A program made the translations under genes and the position numbers. The notes under the pieces are model-generated. The model was not told where the DNA came from. It saw only the letters and a list, made by a program, of their open reading frames with translations, and made no database searches. From AP-15 sp963747735 (GTDB taxonomy: Bacteria > Pseudomonadota > Alphaproteobacteria > ATCC43930 > CGMCC-115725), in the NCBI GenBank assembly GCA_963747735.1, contig CAVVGE010000004.1:62001-126000 (forward strand): a stretch of DNA of 64,000 nt, written 5' to 3'. Within the stretch, counting starts at the first letter, position 1; each line of letters starts with the position of its first letter. This document shows positions 27,944 to 36,963 of the stretch, one piece after another.

Positions 27944-29683
27944 GTCGCCGGCCCGCTGGTCGCCGGTGCGCTGCACGATCTCGCGGCGGAACCGTTCGAT
28001 CGCGTCGGTGTTCAATTCGCGGAAGGTCTTGTCGAGCGCCTCGCCCGATTCCAGCTGCTCGCTGTCGATCAAGAGGGTGCGCGGCGTCGGCAGCGGGTTG
28101 CCGTCTGCATCCTGGTTGCGAAACAGCGGGAAATGGCCGGGAATAGGCGTGCCGGTGCCGTCCTCGTTTTCGTGCACATAGCCCGAGATGTAGTCGTAAA
28201 CGAGCTTTGACGCGGCGGTGTTGTTGCAGACGACGATAAAGACGGGATCGACCGCCGTCCCGGCCTCGCGCCACAATTCGAGCGTCCGGGCATAATGGCC
28301 GTAGAGGGCATCGAGTGCCGTCTGGAGCAGCTGCGGGAGCTTTTGCGGATCGAGCGCGCCCGATTTGCCGCGCCCCTTCTTTGGCATCTCGGCGCGGATG
28401 TGCTCCCACAAATTCCGGTATTTCGGCATGTCGCCGCCGGGGATGTTGTCGGCGACCGGCACGCGCGGCAATTTGACGATGCCGCATTTGATCGCGTCCA
28501 TCAGCGAGAAGTCGCTGACCGTCCACGGGAACAACGTGCCCTCGGCATAGCCCGAGCCGCGCAGGAAGAACGGGGTCGCGGAGAGGTCGTAGAGGCCGGC
28601 GATGCCGAGCTTCTTCTTCACGGTCTCGATGCCGGTGATCCACAGCCGCGCCGCCTCGTTGTTCTTTTTCGTTTCCTCCTTGTCTTCGCCTTTCAGGTCT
28701 TCACCGCTCTCGGCCTGCGGCTTGGCGCGGTAGCAGTGGTGGGCCTCGTCGTTGAGGACGACGATGTTTTTCAGCCCCATCATATCGCCGATCGCCCGGC
28801 GCAGCATCTCGCCCTCGGTTTCGAGCGTGCTGAGCTCCGGTCCGCGCCCTTGCAGCAAGGCGCGGCCGGTCTTCGACACATCGAGCCGCTCGCGGCGGCG
28901 GAAGGCGTGATAGTTGGTGATGACGATCTTGGCCTGGTCGATGTCGCGCAGCAGGTCGACCGGCACGAGCTCGCGGTTGCGATAATAGCTGTCGGGATCG
29001 TTGGGCAGCAGGACGCGCAGCCGGTCCTTGATCGTGATGCCCGGCGCGATCACGAGAAAGGCGCGCGCGAACTGGTGGCTGCCGGGGTGCCGGACCGCGT
29101 TGACGGTCTGCCACGCGATCAGCATCGCCATGACGGTCGTCTTGCCCGCACCTGTGGCGAGCTTCAGTGCCAGCCGGACGAGCTCGGGATTCGACTGCTC
29201 GTTGGCGGCGCGGATATGCGCCCCGAACTTGGCGACCGCCGGGCCCCGCTTCGGCGCGACCTCGGTCAGCCAGATGACCGTCTCGACCGCCTCGACCTGA
29301 CAGAAAAACGGCCGGATGCCGTTCCACTCGGGCTTGCGCCAGTGCTGGAGAAGGCGCGCGGTTTCGGGCGTGACCTGCCATTGGTCCGGGTTCGGCAGGT
29401 TGCGCCAGCTTGCGACGTAGCTCCGGATTTCGTTGATGATCGGGGTCGGGTTGTACTCCTGCTCTGGCGTCGACAAGCCGTCGCCGCTGCCGAGGACCAT
29501 CTCGGCTTGAGCGGTTGCCCGCCGTCTTTTTTGCGGCTTTGGAACGGGGGTCAGCAGCTTCGACTCGCGCCGCTTCGGGAGGATGACGTTTGTCGGCTGG
29601 CCGTCTTCGTCCAATTCCCAATGCTGTGCGGGGTGGGCATAGGGCGAATTGAGAATCGGCCGTTCGAAAAAGCTTTCCGTCAA
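27917..29683 (-). pseudogene. Restriction endonuclease helicase subunit (type III Res / BPTD_3080-like), 3'-truncated
   Basis: The 588-residue open frame starts at a TTG (29683) with GGGGGG upstream. It has the superfamily 2 motor motifs Walker A (LATGAGKTTVMAMLIAW) and the DEAH-type box (VVLNDEAHHCYR), plus SATPFF. Family members have about 1000 residues. Here the protein breaks off at QRAGDNLS in the middle of the helicase module and then runs into an unrelated tail. The DNA at that point continues directly into the methyltransferase, so one deletion removed the C-terminal half, including the nuclease part, together with the start of the next gene. Cleavage activity is therefore not expected. 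Confidence 0.85.
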
Positions 29684-29813
29684 CCGGGTCCCCCCTGGCC
29701 GCTATTGTTGCGCGGCACGCGGGTGTATTTTACGCCATCGTTCCGCTATTAGCCATCGACCTTGCCGGCGGTTCGATTAAATCCACGTAAACCGGGTGGA
29801 TGGAGGGGCAGAG

Positions 29814-30491
29814 ATGGAGCGCATCCTGGTGCTCAATCCGAATTCGACCGAGGCGGTGACGCGGGCGATGGATCGGGGGCTCGACCCGTTGCGCATGGCG
29901 GGCGGACCCGAGATCGTGTCGATGACCTTGGCCGAAGGGCCGCCCGGCATCGAAAGCCAGGCCGATGCCGATGGGGTGATCGGGCCGCTGTGCCGGGTGG
30001 TCCGCGCGCACGACAACGAGGCGGCGGGGTTTGTGATCGCCTGCTTTAGCGATCCCGGGCTGTTCGCGGCGCGCGAATGCACGGCGAAACCGGTGCTCGG
30101 CATTGCCGAATGCGGGGTTTTGACGGCGTTGACCTTGGGCCACCGCTTTGGCGTGATCTCGATCCTCGCCGCTTCGGTGCCGCGCCATTTGCGCTATTTC
30201 GGCGCGATGGGGGTGACGGGCCGGCTGGCCGCCGACCTGCCGATCGGGCTCGGCGTCACAGCCCTTGCCGATGAGGGGAAAACGCTCGCGCGGATGATCG
30301 AAATCGGCGGCATTCTGCGCGACCGGCAGGGTGCCGATGTGCTGGTCATGGGGTGCGCCGGGATGGCGCTCTACCGCGATCGGCTGGAAGCGGCGCTGCA
30401 CGTTCCGGTGGTCGAGCCGGTCCAGGCTGCGGTGGCGATGGCGATCGGCCGCGTGCGGCTCGGCTGGGGTAGGGTGCCGCCGCGCGATTGA
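29814..30491 (+). CDS. Aspartate/glutamate (hydantoin) racemase family protein
   Basis: This 225-residue protein belongs to the Asp/Glu/hydantoin racemases. The N-terminus MERILVLNPNSTEAVTRAMD is typical of hydantoin racemases. The two catalytic cysteines are visible, in VIACFSDPGLFAARE and LVMGCAGMALY. Cofactor-independent racemisation proceeds by proton exchange between them. ATG 29814 follows GGAGGGGCAGAG. The gene is 53 bp upstream of an HpcH/HpaI aldolase gene on the same strand, so the two are probably one operon for breakdown of a hydantoin- or malonate-like compound; the compound itself is not known. Confidence 0.9.
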   Translation: MERILVLNPNSTEAVTRAMDRGLDPLRMAGGPEIVSMTLAEGPPGIESQADADGVIGPLCRVVRAHDNEAAGFVIACFSDPGLFAARECTAKPVLGIAECGVLTALTLGHRFGVISILAASVPRHLRYFGAMGVTGRLAADLPIGLGVTALADEGKTLARMIEIGGILRDRQGADVLVMGCAGMALYRDRLEAALHVPVVEPVQAAVAMAIGRVRLGWGRVPPRD

Positions 30492-30544
30492 CCGGCGAGG
30501 GGTGCGCGCCCTACGATCCGGGCTTTCGCGAGGGGAGAGCAACG

Positions 30545-31408
30545 ATGGCCGAAACACCGCGCCTCAACGGTGTGATTGCAGCGCTCGCGGCGGGCAAGCC
30601 CGCCTTCACCACCTTTGCCCCGGCCGAGATCGGCACCGCGCAGGCGATCAACGGCGCGGCTTATGACGGCCTCGTCTTTGAGATGGAGCATCGGCCTTAC
30701 GACATCCGCGCGCTGCGCGACTGCCTGCAATACATGCTCGACCGCCAGCAGATTCTGCGCCGCGGCACGCTCGCCCCGGCGGTCACCCCCTTTGTGCGGA
30801 TCCCGCCCAATGGCGGCGAGACCAGCCAATGGGTGGCCAAGCAAGTGCTCGACCAGGGTGTCTACGGCATCGTCTGGCCGCATGTCAGCACCATCGAGGA
30901 GGCGCTGAACGCGGTCACCGCCTGCCGTTATCCGCGCCCGCATTCGGCACCCTATTACGCGCCGGCGGGCCAGCGCGGCGATGCTCCGGCGGCGGCCGCG
31001 CGCTACTGGGGCTTGAGCCAGCAGGAATATTACAAGCGGGCCGATGTCTGGCCGCTCAACCCCGAGGGCGAGATCCTGGTCGCGATCATGTGCGAGGAGG
31101 TGCGCGCGATCCGCAACCTGCCGAAGATGCTCGAAGAGGTCCCCGGCATCGGCGTCGTCATCATCGGCGAAGGCGATTTGTCGCAGGATCTGGGTCTGCC
31201 GCGGCAATACGACCATCCGACCGTCGCCGGGGCGATCGACGAGATCCTGGCGATCTGCAAGGACAAGAACGTCGCCTGCGGCCATCCGCATGTCGACAGC
31301 AAGAATGTCGAGAAATTGCTCGACAAGGGGTTCCGCTATCTGATGCCGGCGCCGTCCTATTCGTTTGCGTCGCTGGAGCTTGGGCGCAAGGCCGCCGGCC
31401 GAGCCTGA
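30545..31408 (+). CDS. HpcH/HpaI-family aldolase
   Basis: The 287-residue enzyme belongs to the class II pyruvate-type aldolases (HpcH/HpaI, CitE-like fold). The metal-binding Glu is in LVFEMEHRPYD, and the second metal-site Asp in VIIGEGDLSQDLGLP. It likely splits a 2-keto-4-hydroxy acid into pyruvate and an aldehyde. It differs from short HpaI enzymes by an insertion around RGDAPAAAARYWGLSQQEYY, as in the 2,4-dihydroxyhept-2-enedioate aldolase-like group. ATG 30545 follows GAGGGGAGAG. It is probably cotranscribed with the racemase gene upstream. Confidence 0.88.
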   Translation: MAETPRLNGVIAALAAGKPAFTTFAPAEIGTAQAINGAAYDGLVFEMEHRPYDIRALRDCLQYMLDRQQILRRGTLAPAVTPFVRIPPNGGETSQWVAKQVLDQGVYGIVWPHVSTIEEALNAVTACRYPRPHSAPYYAPAGQRGDAPAAAARYWGLSQQEYYKRADVWPLNPEGEILVAIMCEEVRAIRNLPKMLEEVPGIGVVIIGEGDLSQDLGLPRQYDHPTVAGAIDEILAICKDKNVACGHPHVDSKNVEKLLDKGFRYLMPAPSYSFASLELGRKAAGRA

Positions 31409-31522
31409 CGCTGTTGCCCAAAAGGCGCGACGCGGCACTTCGTAATTCGGGTCGGCGGCCGGCCCTGACGCTTGTGCCCAAAAGGCGGCGCGGCGCTTCG
31501 TAATTCGGGGCGGCGGCCGGGG
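31404..31522 (+). repeat. 60-bp direct repeat, two units, starting at a stop codon
   Basis: Two units start with CCTGACGCT at 31404 and 31464 and share CCCAAAAGGC, CTTCGTAATTCGGG and GGCGGCCGG. The first one begins in the last codon of the aldolase gene and includes its TGA. The interval 31409-31639 holds no gene; besides this repeat it contains a terminator. Confidence 0.8.
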
Positions 31523-31575
31523 CATATGGCTCGGTGCCGGCTGCCGAGCGCGCGCAAAGCGCGGGGTTTCCTTCA

Positions 31576-31610
31576 GCCGGGGCGCGCACAAAGCGCGCGG
31601 CTTTTTTTTT
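31576..31610 (+). terminator. Rho-independent terminator
   Basis: GCC-GGGGCGCGC, loop ACAAA, GCGCGC-GGC and then nine T residues. The GC-rich stem with a T-run on the plus strand fits termination of the racemase-aldolase transcript. Confidence 0.8.
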
Positions 31611-31639
31611 CAGATCGAAAACGCCATCACGGCAAAAGG

Positions 31640-31715
<76 letters not shown>

Positions 31716-31787
31716 GCTCCGGCGAGCGGCGCTTATAAAGGAGATGCCGGCGTTGTGTCCAGCCGGCGCGCGGCCGGCGGGTAGGGG

Positions 31788-32855
31788 CTATTCTTCGGCG
31801 GCGACGTCGTTCGGGTTGGTCATCATCGCCTCGGCGACGAGGCCGGCATTGGCGCGGATCGCGCGCTCGATCGCCTCGCCGATTTCGGCCTGCTCCTTCA
31901 GGTAGGATTTGGCGTTTTCACGACCCTGGCCGATGCGCCTGCCGTCATAGGAGTACCACGATCCGGATTTCTCGACGACCCCGGCCTGGACCCCGAGATC
32001 GATCAGCTCGCCGCGCTTCGACACCCCTTCGCCGTACATGATGTCGAAATCGACGACCTTGAACGGCGGCGCCATCTTGTTTTTGACGACCTTTACCCGG
32101 GTCTGGTTGCCGATCACCTGGTCGCGGTCCTTGATCGCGCCGACGCGGCGGATGTCGAGCCGCACCGAGGCATAAAATTTGAGCGCGTTGCCGCCGGTCG
32201 TGGTCTCCGGATTGCCGAACATGACGCCGATCTTCATCCGGATCTGGTTGATAAAGACGACGATCGCGCGCGACCGCGAGATCGAGCCGGTCAATTTGCG
32301 CAAGGCCTGGCTCATTAACCGCGCATGCAGCCCCATATGGCTGTCGCCCATCTCGCCTTCGAGCTCGGCGCGCGGCACCAGAGCCGCCACCGAATCGATG
32401 ACCAGCACGTCGATCGCGCCCGAGCGCACCAAGGTATCGGCGATTTCGAGCGCCTGCTCGCCGGCATCGGGCTGGGAGATCAAGAGATCGTCGATATTGA
32501 CCCCGAGCTTTCTCGCATAAGCCGGGTCGAGCGCATGCTCGGCGTCGATAAAGGCGCAAGTGCCGCCGCCGCGCTGCCCCTCGGCGATGAAATGAAGGGC
32601 CAGCGTGGTCTTGCCCGAGCTTTCGGGCCCGTAAACCTCGACGATGCGGCCGCGCGGCAACCCGCCGATGCCGAGCGCGATGTCGAGGCCGAGCGAGCCG
32701 GTCGAGATCACCTCGCTGTCGGTGGCGGCTTCGCGCGAGCCGAGCTTCATGATCGAGCCCTTGCCAAAGGCGCGTTCGATCTGGGCGAGTGCGGCGTCCA
32801 AAGCCCGCTGCTTGTCCATCTCGTTCTTGTCCAACAACCGCAACGCGGTCTGCAT
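31788..32855 (-). CDS. recA: Recombinase RecA
   Basis: RecA forms filaments on single-stranded DNA, promotes strand exchange and triggers LexA self-cleavage. The 355-residue protein has Walker A GPESSGKTTLALH, the Walker B strand IDVLVIDSVAAL, the conserved loop MSQALRKLTGSISRS and FINQIRMKIGVMFGNPETTT. ATG 32855 follows AAGGAAGGGCGGATC; an in-frame ATG eight codons upstream lacks this. A probable LexA site lies about 62 bp upstream, overlapping the stop codon of cckA. The cckA-recA order recurs in alphaproteobacteria. Confidence 0.98.
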   Translation of the reverse strand: MQTALRLLDKNEMDKQRALDAALAQIERAFGKGSIMKLGSREAATDSEVISTGSLGLDIALGIGGLPRGRIVEVYGPESSGKTTLALHFIAEGQRGGGTCAFIDAEHALDPAYARKLGVNIDDLLISQPDAGEQALEIADTLVRSGAIDVLVIDSVAALVPRAELEGEMGDSHMGLHARLMSQALRKLTGSISRSRAIVVFINQIRMKIGVMFGNPETTTGGNALKFYASVRLDIRRVGAIKDRDQVIGNQTRVKVVKNKMAPPFKVVDFDIMYGEGVSKRGELIDLGVQAGVVEKSGSWYSYDGRRIGQGRENAKSYLKEQAEIGEAIERAIRANAGLVAEAMMTNPNDVAAEE

Positions 32856-32916
32856 GATCCGCCCTTCCTTATTCCACAACCGGCAATTCAGCGCAATGCG
32901 CGCTTTAGGCGATACT

Positions 32917-32931
32917 GTACACTATTTGTTC
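32917..32931. promoter_or_regulatory. Candidate LexA (SOS) box upstream of recA
   Basis: GTAC-ACTATTT-GTTC matches the alphaproteobacterial SOS box GTTC-N7-GTTC with one mismatch. It is about 62 bp upstream of the recA start, a usual position, and overlaps the last codons of cckA. Confidence 0.5.
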
Positions 32932-35144
32932 GACGCTGCAAAGGCAAAATCGAGCTCGGCCCGGTCCGCGTCGATGACCTCCTTCACCTTCATCGCCAAC
33001 TGCTTGAGGCTGAACGGCTTCGCCAAAAAATCAATGTTGCGCTCGGTATCGAGACGCTGGCGGAACGCATCCTCGGCGTAGCCCGAAATGAACACCACCT
33101 TGATCGCCGGGTCGATCCTGCGCACCTCGCGCACCAGCCCCGGCCCATCCATCTGCGGCATCACGACGTCGGTGATCAGCAAATCGATCGGTTGCCCGGC
33201 ACCGGCGAGCGCTTCGAGCGCCGCCGCGGCGCTCGTCGCTTCGATCACGTGGTAGCCTTTGTTGCGCAACGCGCGGGCGCTGAAAATCCGCACCGGATCA
33301 TCGTCCTCGACCAGCAGCAATGTGCCCGACCCGGTCAGGTCGCGCGTCGCGGGCGGCTCGGCCGGGTCGAGTCGTCCCGCAGCCGGCGCCGGCTCCGCCG
33401 CGCAGCGCGGCAGGCAAATGCGAAACCGGGTGCCGCGGCCGGGCACGCTGTCGACAAAGACAAAGCCGCCGGTCTGCCGCACGATCCCGTACACCGTCGA
33501 TAAGCCCAGGCCCGTGCCCGACCCCTCCTCCTTGGTCGAGAAGAACGGCTCGAAGATACGCGGCAGATGGTCGGTGGGGATGCCGATGCCGGTATCGGCG
33601 ACCTCGACCACCACATAATCCCCGGCCGGCATTACCTCGTGGCCGCGGCGCAACGGCTCGCTTTGGCTGAGGTTGGCGGTGCGCACCGTCAGCCGGCCGC
33701 CCTGCGGCATCGCATCGCGGGCGTTGACCGCGAGGTTGATGATGACCTGCTCGAGTTGGCCTTGATCGACCTTGGCGAGGCCGAGATCGCGAGCATGGAC
33801 GACGTCGAGCTCGATATTCTCGCCGATCAGCCGGCGCATCATGTGCGACAGCTCGACCAGCACGTCGGTGATGTCGAGCACCCTGGGCTGCAGCGGCTGC
33901 TGCCGGGAAAAGGCCAGCAGCTGGCGCACCAGGTTGCCGGCGCGGTTGGCGTTCTGCTTGATCTGCATGATGTCGCCAAAGGCCGGGTCGCCGGGCCGCG
34001 AGCGCAGCAGCAGCAGATCGCAAAAACCGATCATTGCCGTCAAAAGGTTGTTGAAATCGTGGGCCACGCCGCCGGCGAGCTGACCCACAGCCTGCATCTT
34101 TTGCGACTGGGCGAACTGGGCTTCGAGGCTCTTCTGCTCGGTCACGTCGATAAAATGCAGCGCCAAGCGGTCCGCCGCGGCTTCGCCCAGCGGGCTCAGA
34201 TAGAGGAAGAGGGCCCGCTCTTGCGGGCGATCGACCCGGATCTCGACCGGTTCGCGCAGCGCCTGCCCGGCCATCGCCGCGTCCAGCACGCCGGCGATCG
34301 CGGCGCGATCCGCGACGCGCAAAAATCCGGCCAATTCCTGCCCGGCCAGATCCTGCGGCGCCGTTCCGAACAGCTCGCCGGCGGCACCGTTCGCCCGCTC
34401 GACAAAGCCGCTGCGGTCGATCACCACGATCCCGACCGGCGCGTTGGCAAACAGCCGTTGGAAGAGCTCGGCGGATTGCTCGGGCAAGCCCGGCGCTTCG
34501 CGGTCAGGCGGCGGTCCGCCGTTAGGGAGGTCGGGCGGTGGTCCGCCGTTGGGGAGATCGGCAAAGCGCCACAGGCTCGCGCCACGGCGGCAAGCGATCG
34601 GCTCGACGGAAATGGCGAGCCGGCGAGCCGGCGAGCCGAGCGCGGCTTCAAGGCCGAGCCTCGCGCCTGCCGGCACGCCGGCTGCGGCACAGCGGCAAAG
34701 ACGCCCGAATTCCGTGCCGGCGCCGGCCTCGGTGGCGAGGCCCCGCTCGACACGCCGCAGCGGCGGCTCGCCGCAAGCGGGCGGGAACAGCCGATCGAAA
34801 GCGAGATTGGCGATGTCGCCGGAAGGTTCCGAGGCGGCGATCAGCATCGCCCCCGGCACCGCATCGAGCGCCTCTCCCAGGATCGCCAGGCGCCAGCCGG
34901 CCGCGGCGCGGCAGCGATGCGCAGCGAACGCGATGGCGCCGCCCGCGACCCCACCGCCAGCCGCCAGCGCCGCCGCCCGGGCGGCGGCGCCGGGGATCAG
35001 CCGGCCGATGCAAACGAGCGCGAAACCGCCGATGACGACGGCGAGGACAGCGACCGCGGCAGCGCCCAAGCGGTCGGGCCGCCACCATCGTTGCCCACCG
35101 CCCCAGCCTGTGCCGGAGAACGCCTGCTCAGCCTCGACCGCCAT
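32922..35144 (-). CDS. cckA: Hybrid histidine kinase CckA
   Basis: CckA is the cell-cycle kinase/phosphatase that feeds phosphate through ChpT to CtrA. The roughly 740-residue protein has two N-terminal membrane helices (AVAVLAVVIGGFALVCIG), PAS-like regions (FANAPVGIVVIDRSGFVERA), the phosphoacceptor His in GGVAHDFNNLLTAMIGF, ATP-binding boxes (NARDAMPQGG, ADTGIGIP, GTGLGLSTVYGI) and a C-terminal receiver domain with Asp in LLITDVVMPQMDG and Lys in FLAKPFS. ATG 35144 has GGGGTG eight bases upstream; GTG 35153 is an alternative. A nine-residue duplication (LPNGGPPPD twice, near 34500-34560) sits between the membrane and PAS regions. Its 3' end carries the recA control region. Confidence 0.93.
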   Translation of the reverse strand: MAVEAEQAFSGTGWGGGQRWWRPDRLGAAAVAVLAVVIGGFALVCIGRLIPGAAARAAALAAGGGVAGGAIAFAAHRCRAAAGWRLAILGEALDAVPGAMLIAASEPSGDIANLAFDRLFPPACGEPPLRRVERGLATEAGAGTEFGRLCRCAAAGVPAGARLGLEAALGSPARRLAISVEPIACRRGASLWRFADLPNGGPPPDLPNGGPPPDREAPGLPEQSAELFQRLFANAPVGIVVIDRSGFVERANGAAGELFGTAPQDLAGQELAGFLRVADRAAIAGVLDAAMAGQALREPVEIRVDRPQERALFLYLSPLGEAAADRLALHFIDVTEQKSLEAQFAQSQKMQAVGQLAGGVAHDFNNLLTAMIGFCDLLLLRSRPGDPAFGDIMQIKQNANRAGNLVRQLLAFSRQQPLQPRVLDITDVLVELSHMMRRLIGENIELDVVHARDLGLAKVDQGQLEQVIINLAVNARDAMPQGGRLTVRTANLSQSEPLRRGHEVMPAGDYVVVEVADTGIGIPTDHLPRIFEPFFSTKEEGSGTGLGLSTVYGIVRQTGGFVFVDSVPGRGTRFRICLPRCAAEPAPAAGRLDPAEPPATRDLTGSGTLLLVEDDDPVRIFSARALRNKGYHVIEATSAAAALEALAGAGQPIDLLITDVVMPQMDGPGLVREVRRIDPAIKVVFISGYAEDAFRQRLDTERNIDFLAKPFSLKQLAMKVKEVIDADRAELDFAFAASNK

Positions 35145-35282
35145 GGTCTGCACCCCGAATGGCTCGGATCACGAGCCATGCTACCATAAATAGTCATATC
35201 CATGGCAAATACAAGTTTAAGAGCGGCATATGCGCGAAATTTTAGGGTTATGCAGGTGCGTCGATTACCTGGGAGGCCCACA

Positions 35283-35699
35283 TCAATCGTCGCGGTGGGT
35301 ACGCTCCAGGCGCTCGTGCCGCTCTTGCGCCTCGATGCTGAGGGTGGCGATCGGTCTTGCTTCAAGGCGGCGGATGCCGATCGGCTCGTCGGTTTCCTCG
35401 CAATAGCCATAGGTGCCGTCGTCGAGCCGCATCAGCGCGGCGTCGATCTTGGAAATCAGCCGGCGTTCGCGCGCCCGAGTGCGCAATTCGATCGCGCGCT
35501 CGGATTCGAGGGTGGCACGATCGGTCAAATCGGGCTTGAGCAGGCTCTCTTCTTTGAGGTGCTGCAAGGTATCGGACAATTCGGCGAGCAGCTCGGTGCG
35601 CCAATCCAGCAATTTCCGGCGAAAATACTCGATCTGCAGCGGGCCCATGAACTCTTCGTCGTCGGTGGGATGATAGCTCGGCGGCAATGACGGACGCAT
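35283..35699 (-). CDS. dksA: RNA polymerase-binding transcription factor DksA
   Basis: DksA binds the RNA polymerase secondary channel and works with ppGpp. The 138-residue protein opens with DDEEFMGPLQIEYFRRKLL and has a coiled coil whose tip region contains the acidic residues (LTDRATLESERAIELRTRAR). The zinc-finger region GTYGYCEETDEPIGIRRLEA has only one of the four cysteines of enterobacterial DksA, a form common in alphaproteobacteria. ATG 35699 follows GGGGAG. The 35145-35282 gap toward cckA is AT-rich and probably holds the cckA promoter. Confidence 0.92.
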   Translation of the reverse strand: MRPSLPPSYHPTDDEEFMGPLQIEYFRRKLLDWRTELLAELSDTLQHLKEESLLKPDLTDRATLESERAIELRTRARERRLISKIDAALMRLDDGTYGYCEETDEPIGIRRLEARPIATLSIEAQERHERLERTHRDD

Positions 35700-35939
35700 C
35701 GGTCTCCCCGAAACCCCGTTGGCGAAGGGCGCGGAGTATATAAATCGGGTGGGTCGGCTTCAAGCGTAAGGATCGCATGGAGCCCATTGATTCCGCTGAA
35801 GTTTGCACAAATCGTCGCAGCCTTGCCATTCGCCCGCGGCGGCGGTGGGCCGGGGCCCGTAAAGGGCAAGGACGAGCGATCATCCGGCAAATCTTCAAGT
35901 TGCCGATTGGTCAGTAATCAAATGGTCGGCGAAATGTTA

Positions 35940-36009
35940 AAATATTAGATAAATCGAGTGGCGAGCTTGATTTAGCAGTTTCTTAAGGGTCTGGCCCTAT
36001 CCTCATCTT
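35940..36009 (+). promoter_or_regulatory. AT-rich promoter-like leader of sciP
   Basis: The interval 35700-36009 between dksA and sciP has no gene. Its last 100 bases are much more AT-rich than their surroundings, with runs such as GTTAAAATATTAGATAAATC and TTTCTTAAGG. A promoter is likely here, but no exact CtrA box could be recognised. Confidence 0.4.
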
Positions 36010-36291
36010 ATGGACGAGAACCGAGATCGATATGATCCGCTGCCGTGCGATCTCTTGCCGCCGTCGGACACCAAGCGCTGGGTCGCCCGGCGCAAGGCCG
36101 TTGTCGTCAACGCGGTGCGCAACGGCGCCATCAGCCTCGACGAAGCCTGCCGCCGGTACCGGCTGTCGGTCGAGGAATTTCACGCGTGGCAGCGCGCCAT
36201 CGACGCGCACGGCGTCGCCGGCCTGCGCGTCACCCGGCTGCAAATCTATCGCGACGCACCACCGACCCGGCCGGCCAAGCTGCGCTATTGA
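36010..36291 (+). CDS. sciP: CtrA inhibitor SciP (DUF1153)
   Basis: SciP binds CtrA and blocks its transcriptional activation in G1 in Caulobacter. The 93-residue protein is DUF1153: the conserved core reads LPPSDTKRWVARRKAVVVNA, followed by VRNGAISLDEACRRYRLSVE and EFHAWQRAIDAHGVAGLRVT. The helix-turn-helix spans about residues 25-60. The C-terminus RLQIYR is also conserved. Together with cckA 900 bp away, this places two members of the CtrA circuit in the same region. The ATG at 36010 lacks a good ribosome site. Confidence 0.93.
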   Translation: MDENRDRYDPLPCDLLPPSDTKRWVARRKAVVVNAVRNGAISLDEACRRYRLSVEEFHAWQRAIDAHGVAGLRVTRLQIYRDAPPTRPAKLRY

Positions 36292-36321
36292 GCCCGCCGG
36301 CAGCGCTCAATGCGGGGATGC

Positions 36322-36483
36322 TCAATGCGGGAAGTGGATAAACAAGCGCGGCCATAGGCCGATCAAGCCGATCACGATCAGATAGATCGCGACGACATAG
36401 TTCAACAGGCGCGGGACCAGGAGGATCAGGATGCCGGCGATCAGGGCGGCCAGCGGCTGTATCGTGACGGTATCGAGCATCAT
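36322..36483 (-). CDS. DUF3096 small membrane protein
   Basis: The 53-residue protein consists of two hydrophobic helices: TIQPLAALIAGILILLVPRL and LNYVVAIYLIVIGLIGLW. This matches the DUF3096 family of tiny membrane proteins of unknown role. Start ATG 36483 has GGAG about nine bases upstream. It is divergent from the GFA gene, with only 21 bp between the starts. Confidence 0.82.
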   Translation of the reverse strand: MMLDTVTIQPLAALIAGILILLVPRLLNYVVAIYLIVIGLIGLWPRLFIHFPH

Positions 36484-36504
36484 CGCTCGGGGCTCCGGAC
36501 GCGG

Positions 36505-36963
36505 ATGAGCGGCATCGCGGCACCGGCCGGGAATGCTGGCGGGAATCCTGGCGGGAATCCGACCGGCGGGTGCCTGTGCGGCGCGATACGCTACCGCATC
36601 GACGCGGCACCCGTCGAGGCGCTCTATTGCCACTGCCGAATGTGCCGGCGGGCGCATGGCGCGCCGGTCGTGGCGTGGCTGACCATCTCCGCCGCGGATT
36701 TTGTCGTGACCGCCGGAACGCTGCGGGCCTACCCCTCATCGGCGCAGGCGGTGCGGCATTTTTGCGGCATCTGCGGCACCCCTCTGACCTGGCGCGCCGC
36801 CGCCAATCCGCAATTTGTCGATGTCAGCATCGCCAGCCTCGACGCGCCGGAAATGGTCGCGCCCGGCCTGCACATATGGGTCGAAAGCCGGATCGCCTGG
36901 TTTGAGACCGCCGACCATCTGCCGCGCTATCCGACCAATCAGAGGCCGCGGCCGGGATTTTAG
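36505..36963 (+). CDS. GFA family zinc protein
   Basis: The 152-residue protein belongs to the GFA (glutathione-dependent formaldehyde-activating, Mss4-like) family. The zinc-binding cysteines are arranged as GGCLCGAIRY, YCHCRMCRRAHG and HFCGICGTPLTW. The N-terminus is a Gly/Asn-rich extension (NAGGNPGGNPTGG). The family name comes from an enzyme adding formaldehyde to glutathione, but many members have other or unknown functions, so none is assigned. Confidence 0.88.
   Translation: MSGIAAPAGNAGGNPGGNPTGGCLCGAIRYRIDAAPVEALYCHCRMCRRAHGAPVVAWLTISAADFVVTAGTLRAYPSSAQAVRHFCGICGTPLTWRAAANPQFVDVSIASLDAPEMVAPGLHIWVESRIAWFETADHLPRYPTNQRPRPGF

Noticed and set aside
27246..28643. A single long methyltransferase reading frame from 28643
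   Set aside because: Only the part after about 27943 matches methyltransferases; the earlier part is a shadow of the Res gene.
29600..29800. Second copy of the tRNA-Arg 3' end as an island attachment site
   Set aside because: No stretch similar to the tRNA 3' end (TTCGAATCTCGCCGGGTGCG) was found near the far edge of the island.
35700..36009. CtrA box before sciP
   Set aside because: TTAA occurs, but not in the TTAA-N7-TTAA spacing; at least two mismatches remain, so only a general AT-rich promoter is claimed.
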